In this document: positions 1 through 8,053 of the stretch, one piece after another
How the letters are laid out: the number at the start of each line of letters is the position of its first letter
How positions within the stretch are numbered: the stretch's first letter is position 1
Assembly: GCF_000735605.1 (NCBI RefSeq)
Contig: NZ_JPKG01000034.1
Span: 62,001 to 126,000 of the forward strand
Origin: Allobosea sp. LC85
Lineage (GTDB): Bacteria; Pseudomonadota; Alphaproteobacteria; Rhizobiales; Beijerinckiaceae
Reading direction: 5' to 3'
Length of the DNA stretch: 64,000 nucleotides
Made by a program: the position numbers and the translations under genes
The notes under the pieces: generated by a model
Databases searched by the model: none
The model's input: only the letters and a program-made list of their open reading frames with translations
Told to the model about the DNA's origin: nothing

Positions 1-157
1 ATGCCGGCTCGTTCTTGCGCGCCGAGATGTAGCGGACCGTGTCTTCGGTCAGCCCCTTGGCGGGCTTCTCGACTTCGAGCTCGGTGACGAAGCCGTATTT
101 GTATTCGGTCACGTCAATCAACTTGACCTGATCAATGGTCTCCTGGACCGCTGCCAT
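1..157 (-). CDS. sufB: SufB, Fe-S cluster assembly scaffold (N-terminal fragment, runs off left edge)
   Basis: Only the first 52 codons are inside the window; translation begins MAAVQETIDQVKLIDV and continues through KYGFVTELEVEKPAKGL, which is typical of the alphaproteobacterial SufB N-terminus. SufB is the scaffold subunit of the SufBCD complex that builds Fe-S clusters from sulfur supplied by a cysteine desulfurase. The start is supported by a GGAGACTGAAT sequence just before the ATG. It lies 61 bases downstream of the cysteine desulfurase gene on the same strand, so both probably belong to one suf operon. The catalytic core and the rest of the operon are outside the window, so the call rests on the N-terminus and the context. 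Confidence 0.85.
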   Translation of the reverse strand, partial: MAAVQETIDQVKLIDVTEYKYGFVTELEVEKPAKGLTEDTVRYISARKNEPA

Positions 158-218
158 ATTCAGTCTCCAGTCGCGGGTTCAAGGCCCGCCGGTTCTTTCA
201 AGATAGTCGCCGGAACAG

Positions 219-1448
219 TCAGGCCGCCGCCTGCCTCTCCCGACCGGTTTTCGCGGCAAGCGCCTTCGCGTATGCCGCAAGGAAATCAGCAATGTCGGCC
301 TCGGAAGTGGTCCATCCCAGGCTCGCCCGCAAGGCCCCCGCACTCATGACAGGGTCGACGCCCATGGCATCCAGGACATGCGAGCGCTTGACCTTGCCCG
401 AGGAGCAGGCCGAGCCGGACGAGAGCGCTATGCCAGCGAGATCCAGCATGATCAACGCCGTTTCCGCCTTGATCCCCGGCGTCGCGAAGGCGCTGGTATT
501 CGGCAGACGCGGAGCAGCGCGACCGAATAGGACCGTCTCCGGTGCGAGAGCGAGGATTCCAGCTTCCAGCGTGCTGCGGAGGTTCGAAAGCCTGGCCGCC
601 TCGGTCGCGAGTGCCTTGCCGGCGATCTCGGCAGCAACGCCGAAGCCGACGATGCCGGGAACGTTTTCGGTACCCGCGCGCCAGCCACGCTCCTGCCCGC
701 CTCCGCGAACCGGCTTGTCGGCGAGTTCGTAGGTCCCGCTGCGGAGGACGATCGCGCCAACCCCCTTCGGACCACCGATCTTGTGTGCAGACAGCGCCAG
801 AACATCCGCGCCCAGTGCGTTGATATCGACGGGAATCTTGCCGGCAGCCTGAACCGCGTCGCAGTGCAGCAGCGCGCCGTAGCGCCTGGCAATGACCGCT
901 GCTTCGGCAATCGACTGGATGACGCCGGTTTCGTTATTCGCAAGATGCAGCGACACCAGCGCCCGCGCGCCGGGCTGCTCGCTGGCCAATCTCTGCAGTC
1001 GCGTCTCGAGCCAGGCCAGATCGGCGAGGCCGGCCGCGTCAACCGGAATGGTTTCCGCCGCGCCTCCTGCGAAGCGATGACCGTCGCGGACGCAGGCATG
1101 CTCGGTCGCGCCATAGAGAAGAAGCGAGCCCGGCATACGCACGCAATCGCGCCCGCCACTGCATTCCATCAGCGCCGGCGAAAGCACCGTCGCATTGGCC
1201 TCCGTGCCGCCGCTGGTGAAAACGACATTGGCCGGTCTGGCGGCGCAAAGCTGCGCGACCTGCTCCCGTGCCTTCTCGACAGCCGCCCGCGCCAGCCTGC
1301 CCTCAGTGTGGACGGAGGATGGATTGCCCGGCATGCGCAGCGCGGCCAACATCGCCTCCGCCACCTCCGGACGAACCGGCGTTGTGGCGTTGTGGTCGAG
1401 ATAGCTGCGGGCTGACCCGGTCACGTTTGCGAAGCTCCGATCCAGCAT
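219..1448 (-). CDS. Cysteine desulfurase (IscS/NifS-like, class V aminotransferase fold)
   Basis: A PLP enzyme of 409 residues that removes sulfur from cysteine to feed the Fe-S assembly machinery. The N-terminus YLDHNATTPVRPEV, the PLP region around TEHACV (His117), the Schiff-base lysine in SAHKIGGPKG (Lys223) and the mobile-loop catalytic cysteine in SSGSACSSGK (Cys348) are all present. The SSGSACSSG loop is typical of group I (IscS/NifS-like) enzymes rather than group II SufS. The reading frame stays open to 1739, but the upstream part overlaps the divergent hydrolase gene and resembles no protein, so I place the start at 1448 (MLDRSFANV), which gives a normal family length. No clear ribosome binding site precedes it. 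It is the first gene of the suf operon and sits behind an Irr-type iron-control box. Confidence 0.93.
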   Translation of the reverse strand: MLDRSFANVTGSARSYLDHNATTPVRPEVAEAMLAALRMPGNPSSVHTEGRLARAAVEKAREQVAQLCAARPANVVFTSGGTEANATVLSPALMECSGGRDCVRMPGSLLLYGATEHACVRDGHRFAGGAAETIPVDAAGLADLAWLETRLQRLASEQPGARALVSLHLANNETGVIQSIAEAAVIARRYGALLHCDAVQAAGKIPVDINALGADVLALSAHKIGGPKGVGAIVLRSGTYELADKPVRGGGQERGWRAGTENVPGIVGFGVAAEIAGKALATEAARLSNLRSTLEAGILALAPETVLFGRAAPRLPNTSAFATPGIKAETALIMLDLAGIALSSGSACSSGKVKRSHVLDAMGVDPVMSAGALRASLGWTTSEADIADFLAAYAKALAAKTGRERQAAA

Positions 1449-1585
1449 CGGCCACGCCGGCACGAAATGCTTGAAATTGCACCCCTGCGCCGTGCTATAG
1501 CCGCCCATCCAACCGGCCGTGTTCCGGGACCGCAGGTTCGCCAAAACGGCAAACCGCTCGTTTGTTCCGGTCTTGTTCACGGCTG

Positions 1586-1600
1586 TTAGAACTATTCTAA
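1586..1600. promoter_or_regulatory. Irr-type iron control element (ICE box) upstream of the suf operon
   Basis: The sequence TTAGAA-CTA-TTCTAA is a perfect 6-base inverted repeat with a 3-base spacer. It matches the core of the Irr box described in Rhizobiales (TTTAGAA-N3-TTCTAAA) except for the outermost base on each side. It lies about 140 bases before the desulfurase start. A TTGACG hexamer on the minus strand at 1631-1636 could be the -35 element, which would put the box near the transcription start. Irr is a Fur-family, haem-responsive regulator that controls suf genes in related bacteria. The motif is seen directly; binding by Irr is inference. Confidence 0.7.
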
Positions 1601-1719
1601 GCGCTTGATGTAGGGCGCGAGCGGTAGGTCCGTCAAGGGCAGCAGGACATTTTGGACGGCAGTTTGCCGCCGATTTGCCGGTTGCGCGCGGCTCTGCCCC
1701 AACAAAAGGCGAGTGTGAT

Positions 1720-2391
1720 ATGCCCGAGGTGATTTTCAACGGACCGGCCGGACGGATCGAAGGTCGCTACCAGCCCGCCAAGAAGAAGGGCGCTCCGCTC
1801 GCCATCATCCTGCACCCGCACCCCCAGTTCGGCGGCACGATGAACAACCAGATCGTCTACAACCTGTTCTACACTTTCGTGAACCGGGGCTTTTCGGCGC
1901 TGCGCTTCAACTTCCGCGGCGTCGGCCGCAGCCAGGGCCATTTCGACCATGGCGCCGGTGAACTGTCGGACGCTGCTGCTGCACTGGACTGGATGCAGGC
2001 GCTGAACCCCGAGGCCAAGAGCTGCTGGATCACCGGCGTCTCCTTCGGTGCCTGGATCGGCATGCAGCTTCTGATGCGCCGCCCGGAGATCGAGGGCTTC
2101 ATGTCGATCGCCGCGATGGCGAACCGCTATGATTTCTCCTTCCTGGCCCCCTGCCCGTCCTCCGGACTGTTCGTGCACGGTTCTGAAGACCGGGTGGCGC
2201 CCGTCAAGGAAGTCATGGCCGTGATCGAGAAGGTGAAGACCCAGAAGGGCATCCAGATCGAACACGCCGTCGTCGAGGGCGCCAACCACTTCTTCGATGG
2301 TCGCGTCGACCAGCTGATGGAGGCGGTCAGCGCCTATCTCGACCGCAAGGTCGGCCCCGAAATCAGCAAGGCCGAACAGGAACAGGTCTGA
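1720..2391 (+). CDS. Alpha/beta hydrolase (COG2945-like small serine hydrolase)
   Basis: A 223-residue cytosolic alpha/beta hydrolase with no signal peptide. Early landmarks are HPHPQFGGTMNN (residues 32-43) and FNFRGVGRSQG (63-73), which form the oxyanion region. The nucleophile elbow is GVSFG with Ser108; Asp157 (HGSEDRVAP) and His190 (EGANHFF) are plausible triad partners. The reading frame opens earlier at 1675, but MPEVIFNGPAG at 1720 matches how the family begins. The gene diverges from the suf operon across a 271-base intergenic region that carries the ICE box, so iron control of this gene is also possible. The substrate cannot be deduced. Confidence 0.85.
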   Translation: MPEVIFNGPAGRIEGRYQPAKKKGAPLAIILHPHPQFGGTMNNQIVYNLFYTFVNRGFSALRFNFRGVGRSQGHFDHGAGELSDAAAALDWMQALNPEAKSCWITGVSFGAWIGMQLLMRRPEIEGFMSIAAMANRYDFSFLAPCPSSGLFVHGSEDRVAPVKEVMAVIEKVKTQKGIQIEHAVVEGANHFFDGRVDQLMEAVSAYLDRKVGPEISKAEQEQV

Positions 2392-2399
2392 ATTCAGCC

Positions 2400-2499
2400 C
2401 TCATCCTGAAGTGCCACGAAGCGGCTTCCCGAAGGACGACCCAGTACGCGCTGGAGACATCCTTCGGGGCGCGATCCGCGGTTGCTCCCCAAGGATGAG
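2400..2499. repeat. Nested palindromic intergenic element (REP-like)
   Basis: Two inverted repeats are nested. The outer one is CTCATCCT at 2400-2407 against AGGATGAG at 2492-2499. The inner one is CCCGAAGGA at 2428-2436 against TCCTTCGGG at 2460-2468. This CATCCT/AGGATG layout resembles interspersed palindromic elements common between genes of Bradyrhizobium-like genomes. It fills the gap between the hydrolase and tyrS. No second copy was seen in this window, so its repetitive nature is inferred from resemblance. Confidence 0.5.
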
Positions 2500-2526
2500 G
2501 TCGCATCATGCAAACGAGCTTTCGCC

Positions 2527-3771
2527 ATGACGACTTTCAAATCCGATCTTCTGCGCGTTCTCTCCGAGCGCGGCTATGTTCATCAGATCTCCGATCCGGA
2601 AGGGCTTGATGCGGCTGCGCTGAAGGGGCCGATCAGCGCCTATATCGGCTTCGACGCCACCGCGACGTCTCTGCATGCGGGCTCGCTGATCCAGATCATG
2701 ATGCTGCACTGGATGCAGGAGACCGGTCACAAGCCAATCGCCCTGATGGGCGGCGGCACTTCGATGGTGGGTGATCCGTCCTTCAAGGACGAGGCGCGCA
2801 AGCTGCTGACGGTCGAAGACATCGAGCGCAACCTGACGGGTATCCGCAAGGTTTTTGCCCGCTATCTCGACTTCGATGGCGCGGCGAGCATGATGAACAA
2901 TGCCGACTGGCTGCTCGGGCTCAACTATCTCGAGTTCCTGCGCGATGTCGGCCGGCACTTCTCGGTCAACCGCATGCTATCCTTCGACAGCGTGAAGATG
3001 CGGCTCGACCGCGAGCAGTCGCTGTCCTTCCTCGAATTCAACTACATGATCCTGCAGGCCTATGACTTCGTGGAGCTGAACAAGCGCACGGGCTGCGTGC
3101 TGCAGATGGGCGGCTCCGACCAATGGGGCAATATCGTCAACGGCATCGACCTCGGCCACCGCATGGCGAATGTGCAGCTCTACGCGCTGACTTCGCCACT
3201 GCTGACGACGGCCTCGGGCGGCAAGATGGGCAAGACCGCCAATGGCGCTGTCTGGCTCAATGCCGATCTGATGAGCCCCTATGAGTTCTGGCAGTTCTGG
3301 CGCAATACCGAGGACGCCGATGTCGAGCGCTTCCTGAAGCTCTACACCAAGCTCCCGATGGACGAGATCGCTCGTCTGGCCGCCCTCGGAGGTTCCGAGA
3401 TCAACGACGCCAAGAAGGTGCTCGCGACCGAAGCCACCGCATTGCTGCACGGCCGCGAAGCTGCGGAGGCGGCTGCCGAGACGGCGCGCCGGACCTTTGA
3501 GGAGGGTACGCTCGCAGAGGACCTGCCAAGCGTCGGAATTTCGCAGGCCGCTCTCGACGCAGGCCTCGGCGTCCTGACCGCCTTCGTCACAGCCGGCCTC
3601 GTGCCCTCGACCGGCGAAGCCCGCCGGCAGGTCAAGTCCGGCGGCCTTCGCGTCAATGACGAGGTCGTCACCGATGAGCGCGCAGCGCTCGGTGCGGGCC
3701 ATCTCTCGCCAGAGGGCGTGATCAAGCTCTCCTTCGGCCGCAAGAAGCACGTCCTGTTGCGGCCGGAATAG
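2527..3771 (+). CDS. tyrS: Tyrosyl-tRNA synthetase
   Basis: Charges tRNA-Tyr with tyrosine in the cytoplasm. The 414-residue protein has the class I catalytic core: GFDATATSLHAGS (residues 41-53, the HIGH-equivalent motif), the tyrosine/tRNA region QMGGSDQWGNI (193-203), and KMGKT at 233-237 as the KMSKS loop. A C-terminal S4 RNA-binding domain follows (about 345-410, with STGEARRQVKSGGLRVN). The open frame begins at a TTG (2482) inside the palindromic repeat, but the ATG at 2527 (MTTFKSDLLR) gives the normal family start. The gene is convergent with the AsmA-like gene, 13 bases apart, with no obvious terminator between them. Confidence 0.95.
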   Translation: MTTFKSDLLRVLSERGYVHQISDPEGLDAAALKGPISAYIGFDATATSLHAGSLIQIMMLHWMQETGHKPIALMGGGTSMVGDPSFKDEARKLLTVEDIERNLTGIRKVFARYLDFDGAASMMNNADWLLGLNYLEFLRDVGRHFSVNRMLSFDSVKMRLDREQSLSFLEFNYMILQAYDFVELNKRTGCVLQMGGSDQWGNIVNGIDLGHRMANVQLYALTSPLLTTASGGKMGKTANGAVWLNADLMSPYEFWQFWRNTEDADVERFLKLYTKLPMDEIARLAALGGSEINDAKKVLATEATALLHGREAAEAAAETARRTFEEGTLAEDLPSVGISQAALDAGLGVLTAFVTAGLVPSTGEARRQVKSGGLRVNDEVVTDERAALGAGHLSPEGVIKLSFGRKKHVLLRPE

Positions 3772-3784
3772 GCGCCCTCAAGCC

Positions 3785-6700
3785 TCAGCGCTGGGCCTGG
3801 CTCGGTGCTGGGACCGGTGGTCTGGCGGGGCGCTCCAGAGGGGCGCCCCCGAGCGGATCAATGAAACGACGCAGGATGCCGGGCGCAATCGCCGAAAGCG
3901 GATTGATCGACATGGTCGGCGCGCTGGCAGATCCCATTATCCGGAAATTCAGGGCGAACAGGCCGCCATACTGGCCTCCACCAAGGATCATCCCGACAAC
4001 CGGGACCTGTGCGAAGGCATTGTTGAAGGCATAGCTCGGCACGAAGGTGCCGCCGATATCGACCTTGTCGCGGCCGTAATCGACATTCCCCTGAAGGGTG
4101 AACCCAATCTGCTGGCCCCAGATCACCATGTCCGAGACATCCAGGCGGCTGGCAGAACGGGTGAACTCTGCCCGCAGCTTGGTGAAGGCGACCTCGCTGG
4201 CATCGATGCGGCCGCCCGCCCCACCAACGCGATCACCGGACAGGGCCGTCACCGCCTGCTCTCCGAGGACCCGCCGCAACGCCGGCTCGTCGCGCACGAC
4301 GAAATTGCGGAAGAGCAGCTCTCCGCTTTGGCGCGTGTCGCCCGGGCCCAGCGTCAGCACCAGATCGCCGCCGTGAGCCCGGCGGTAGAAGTCAAAGAAG
4401 CGCAGCACCGAGCCGCCATTCTCCGACTGCAGGACAAGTGTGCCGGCGCCTTCGCCTTGGCGGGTCTGCCTTGCGGACACGCTCGACCGGCCGATGCGAC
4501 CGTCGAAGCTCAGCGAGCGCAGGTCGCCATTGCGCTTCGAGAACTTCAGCACGCCGTTGCCGATCGCCTCGTTGTTGAAGCCGGTCAGGATCGGCACATC
4601 GAGATCGACATCGACGTCGTTGCTGCGCGCTGCGCTCTTGTCGCCTCGCGCCGTCGGAGCCGCCCCAACCTGCAGGTCACGAACGAAGGGCCGCACATCG
4701 GCAACCTGCCCACGGATGACCAGCTTCGTCACGGCGCCGTCGCGCTTGGCCTCGAGCTTGAGGTTGTCACCGGGGGAGATCCGGAACTGGGAGAGAGAGG
4801 CTCCTTCAAATCCGCTCTGCTTGTTGAGCTCGATCTTGCCACGAATCAGGACCGGCGACGCATCGAGCGTGAAGTCGTCGAGATCGGGCCCCTCGGTATC
4901 GGCGATGTAATTGAAGGTGGCCCGCCCTGCCCGCCCGGCAGGCTTGGTGAAGCCAGGAATTATCCCGTCGATCGCAACCTTGGTCAGATCGAGTTCGACG
5001 CGCGGTGCGGCATCCGCGCCCTTGCCGAGCTGCTTCGACACCTTGACCTGCACGGGACCGTTGACGCCGAGTTCCGGCCCGAAGCCGCGCTTCTGGCGGG
5101 CGGCGTTGTCCAGCGCGAAGGCGAGGGTCGCTTCGCCCTGTCCTTTCGCGTTCTGACGAATCTCGATCTGCGCACGCTCGCCGCCGACGCGGCCTTCGCC
5201 CCGGATCGAAAGGCCGCTTCTGTCGAAACCAACCGCGAAATTGGCGCCTTCGAGCTTCTCGGTGCCGAGCAATGTATCGGAGGCAATGTTGGAGAGCGTG
5301 CCGGAGCTCTGGACCACGACGTCGGAAGGCTGGATTTCGTCGGCCATCGGCAAGGAGATGACGGTCTTCAGGTCACTACTGCCACGGATCAACGCCGGAT
5401 CGCCCGCTCCGGGATTGAATTCCTTGAGCGCCGGAAAGGTGAAGAGTGCGGCAACCGCATCAGCCGGCCCGATGGAGCGGAAGCCGATCTTGGCTTGAGG
5501 ACGCGGTGCCCAGGTATCGCGTATGGCAAAGCTGCCTTCGCTCAACGCGAGCTTGCGGCCATCACCCAGGTCGGCGGTTGCCTTTGGGATGCTGAGCTGG
5601 ACCGTGCGGCCGGTCGCGGTTCCATTGACCGCACCATCGATCAGCGGCGGCAGTCCAGGCCCCGGCAGGTAGCGCACATTCGTCGCGTCCACCGTTACGA
5701 GCAGCGCCTTGTCGGGCATGCCCGCACCTTGCAGCATTCTGGCGTGGTCTTCTGCCGGCAGGTCGACCTTCACATCCACCGAAGCAAGGCGGCCCGCGGC
5801 CACTTCACGGGTCAGCGAAGCGTGCAGCTGGGGCGAAGTCCACCCCGGCCAGACAGCAAGGGCGGCCCGCGCATCCGAATCCGTCGCCCTGACCCAGAAC
5901 TGCTGAGTGGGAGAATCGCCTCGCTTCTGCACAAGCCCGGTCATGTCGACCGCAATCAGAGGACCGCGTAGTGAGAAATTCTCGATACGGACCTCCCCGG
6001 CTGAGCTGTCGAGGACGATACCGCTCTGAATGCTATCGATGGCGACTGCCGGATCCGAGCCGATTCCCGATATCTGCCCCTTTGCGTCCAGCCCGACGCG
6101 CCAGACGCCGTTCTCTCCACGCAAGCTGCCGGAACCGCGCAGCAATGTCGGGCCGGCCTTGAACTCCGCGGAGGTCACACGGAAATCAGCAAGCCCCGTT
6201 CCGCTCTCCAGCTCGACATGCGCGGCATCGACCGAGATCGGCGCGACCGGGCTGTCGCGAAAGGTGATCGTGCCGGGAAGGATGTCGAAGCGCGCCGACA
6301 TCTTGCTTTGACCGCCCGGTCGGTGAGCCAGGGAGATCTTGCCCTTCATCGGCAGCCCGTCGATGGCGACGCTCGACGTGCCCACGGCGAGAGCAACGGC
6401 CTCGGCGGGCTCGAAGCGAACGACATCGATCTCCGCCCGCTGCGTTCCATCCGGATCGGCCGACAGGTCGACAGCGAGCTCCTTCCAGCGCGAGCCGGTC
6501 CGGCCCTTCATGGTGAGACGGCTGACGCCGTTGCCGACACGCGACAGCTTGATGTCGACATCCTCGAGGCTGGTCTTCTGTCGGCCATCGGGATCGACCA
6601 GTGCCAGCCTCGCTCCGCGCATGCCTGCCGTTTCGAGCGCCCCGAGAAGACCGTCTCCGGCAGCAACCGTCGCGACCGCCTCCATGATGTTGGTGAAGAC

Positions 6701-7306
6701 CTTCCAATGGCTGGCATCTGGAATCGCGGGCGGCTGCACCACGGGTTCGGGGGGCGCCGCATCCGCATTCACGATCAATGTGCCATCATGATTCACGCCG
6801 AGGCGCATATTGACGCCACGCAGGTCGACCGACACCAGCCGGATTTCTCCACGCAGCAGTGCCAGTGGCACATAGCCGAGCACGGCTTCCGGCGCACGGA
6901 AGGCTGCACCGCTGCGATGGCGGAACGAAACCTGCCTAACCCTGAGTTGGGAATGTCCGTCGATCCGACTGAGCTCGGCGCTGCCGGCCTCGACCTGCCA
7001 GTCGGGGCCGAGCCGCTCTGCAATAGCCGCCGAGATTCGGCCCTCGAGGCCCGAGAGCGGAATCATCCCGGTGACCAGCAGCGCTCCGGCCGCACCCGCC
7101 AACGTCACCAGTGCGACGGCCACAGCCACCACGATCGTGACAAGCCCAGCCTTCGCGCGCCGTGCGACAGCAGCGACCTCATCGCAGGTCGTGCTTTCGG
7201 CCGCCGCAACCTGCGGCGGCTCCTGACCGACCTTGTCGTTACTCTCGTTCACCAAGGACTTTCGCGTTCTGAAAAGGGCCGAAATGCGACTTCGGTCCGG
7301 CTTCAC
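3785..7306 (-). CDS. AsmA/YhdP-like large envelope protein (DUF3971 type)
   Basis: A 1173-residue protein with a cytoplasmic N-terminus of about 50 residues, one membrane segment (roughly 53-80, rich in Val/Ala/Leu) and a very long periplasmic part rich in beta strands. This is the plan of the AsmA superfamily (YhdP, TamB, YicH), whose members are bridge-like proteins implicated in moving phospholipid from the inner to the outer membrane. The C-terminal section (VDIGGTFVPSYAFNN, then VPVVGMILGGGQYGG) matches the conserved end of YhdP/DUF3971 proteins. The apparent start is a GTG with a weak ribosome binding site, so the exact N-terminus is uncertain. The function is from family knowledge; nothing in the neighbourhood narrows it. 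Confidence 0.8.
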   Translation of the reverse strand: MKPDRSRISALFRTRKSLVNESNDKVGQEPPQVAAAESTTCDEVAAVARRAKAGLVTIVVAVAVALVTLAGAAGALLVTGMIPLSGLEGRISAAIAERLGPDWQVEAGSAELSRIDGHSQLRVRQVSFRHRSGAAFRAPEAVLGYVPLALLRGEIRLVSVDLRGVNMRLGVNHDGTLIVNADAAPPEPVVQPPAIPDASHWKVFTNIMEAVATVAAGDGLLGALETAGMRGARLALVDPDGRQKTSLEDVDIKLSRVGNGVSRLTMKGRTGSRWKELAVDLSADPDGTQRAEIDVVRFEPAEAVALAVGTSSVAIDGLPMKGKISLAHRPGGQSKMSARFDILPGTITFRDSPVAPISVDAAHVELESGTGLADFRVTSAEFKAGPTLLRGSGSLRGENGVWRVGLDAKGQISGIGSDPAVAIDSIQSGIVLDSSAGEVRIENFSLRGPLIAVDMTGLVQKRGDSPTQQFWVRATDSDARAALAVWPGWTSPQLHASLTREVAAGRLASVDVKVDLPAEDHARMLQGAGMPDKALLVTVDATNVRYLPGPGLPPLIDGAVNGTATGRTVQLSIPKATADLGDGRKLALSEGSFAIRDTWAPRPQAKIGFRSIGPADAVAALFTFPALKEFNPGAGDPALIRGSSDLKTVISLPMADEIQPSDVVVQSSGTLSNIASDTLLGTEKLEGANFAVGFDRSGLSIRGEGRVGGERAQIEIRQNAKGQGEATLAFALDNAARQKRGFGPELGVNGPVQVKVSKQLGKGADAAPRVELDLTKVAIDGIIPGFTKPAGRAGRATFNYIADTEGPDLDDFTLDASPVLIRGKIELNKQSGFEGASLSQFRISPGDNLKLEAKRDGAVTKLVIRGQVADVRPFVRDLQVGAAPTARGDKSAARSNDVDVDLDVPILTGFNNEAIGNGVLKFSKRNGDLRSLSFDGRIGRSSVSARQTRQGEGAGTLVLQSENGGSVLRFFDFYRRAHGGDLVLTLGPGDTRQSGELLFRNFVVRDEPALRRVLGEQAVTALSGDRVGGAGGRIDASEVAFTKLRAEFTRSASRLDVSDMVIWGQQIGFTLQGNVDYGRDKVDIGGTFVPSYAFNNAFAQVPVVGMILGGGQYGGLFALNFRIMGSASAPTMSINPLSAIAPGILRRFIDPLGGAPLERPARPPVPAPSQAQR

Positions 7307-7488
7307 CAGATTCTATGAGTCTTCGCCGGCCTGAATGACCGTAGGCGGGTTACACGGATGTTGCGGCCAGACTAACCGATTCGGCTTCTGCTCCACCCAG
7401 GCTGGCTGGCGCATGAACGGGCGGCATACCCTGCCCATCGATTCTTTGCGCTCCTTGCAGCGCGATCGCGACAAAAGGAAGGCAATTC

Positions 7489-7953
7489 ATGGGCTTGCAA
7501 GTGGGCGATCTCGCGCCAGCATTCACATTGCCCAGGGACGGCGGCGGCACGGTTTCGCTCGCGGACCTCAAGGGGCGCAAGGTCGTGCTCTACGCCTATC
7601 CGAAGGACGATACCGAGAGCTGCACAAAGGAAGCGATTGCCTTCAACGCCTTGCATGCCGAGTTTGCTGCGGCTGGGGCCGATATCATCGGAATCTCTCC
7701 CGATCCGATCAAGCGTCACGATCGCTTCAAGCAGAAATATGCCCTCGCCTTCCCCCTTGTCGCAGATGAAGCTCGCGGAGTGCTCGAGAACTACGGCATC
7801 TGGGTCGAGAAGAGCATGTATGGCCGCAAGTATATGGGGGTGGAGCGAACCACCTATCTGATCGGCCAAGACGGGCGCATCGCCCGGATCTGGCCGAAGG
7901 TGAAGGTCACGGGCCATGCCGAGGAGGTCCTGGCGGCCGTCCGGGCGATGTGA
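7489..7953 (+). CDS. bcp: Peroxiredoxin, Bcp/PrxQ type
   Basis: A 154-residue thiol peroxidase that reduces hydrogen peroxide and organic hydroperoxides. The AhpC/TSA fold is clear: GDLAPAFTLPRDGG at the start, YAYPKDDTESCTKEA with the peroxidatic cysteine at about residue 45, and GVERTTYLIGQDGRI near the end. The resolving cysteine found five residues later in E. coli Bcp is missing (the sequence is CTKEAIAF), and no other cysteine is present. It should therefore work as a 1-Cys enzyme reduced by an external thiol. AAGGAAGG just before the ATG is a good ribosome binding site. It precedes the M23 peptidase gene by 100 bases. Confidence 0.92.
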   Translation: MGLQVGDLAPAFTLPRDGGGTVSLADLKGRKVVLYAYPKDDTESCTKEAIAFNALHAEFAAAGADIIGISPDPIKRHDRFKQKYALAFPLVADEARGVLENYGIWVEKSMYGRKYMGVERTTYLIGQDGRIARIWPKVKVTGHAEEVLAAVRAM

Positions 7954-8053
7954 CAGCCGCGGCAGAATGCTGAGCCGGCGCCAGCGATTTGCAAAGGATT
8001 AACCCTAACAAGGTCTACTCGCATCATCGGCAGCGTTACATCCGGTTTTGCGT

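Noticed and set aside
1449..1739. N-terminal extension of the cysteine desulfurase by 97 residues
   Set aside because: The extension reads through the ICE box and the divergent hydrolase start and resembles no protein.
4328..5971. A 547-codon open frame opposite the AsmA-like gene
   Set aside because: Antisense shadow; the minus-strand frame has the membrane anchor and family C-terminus.
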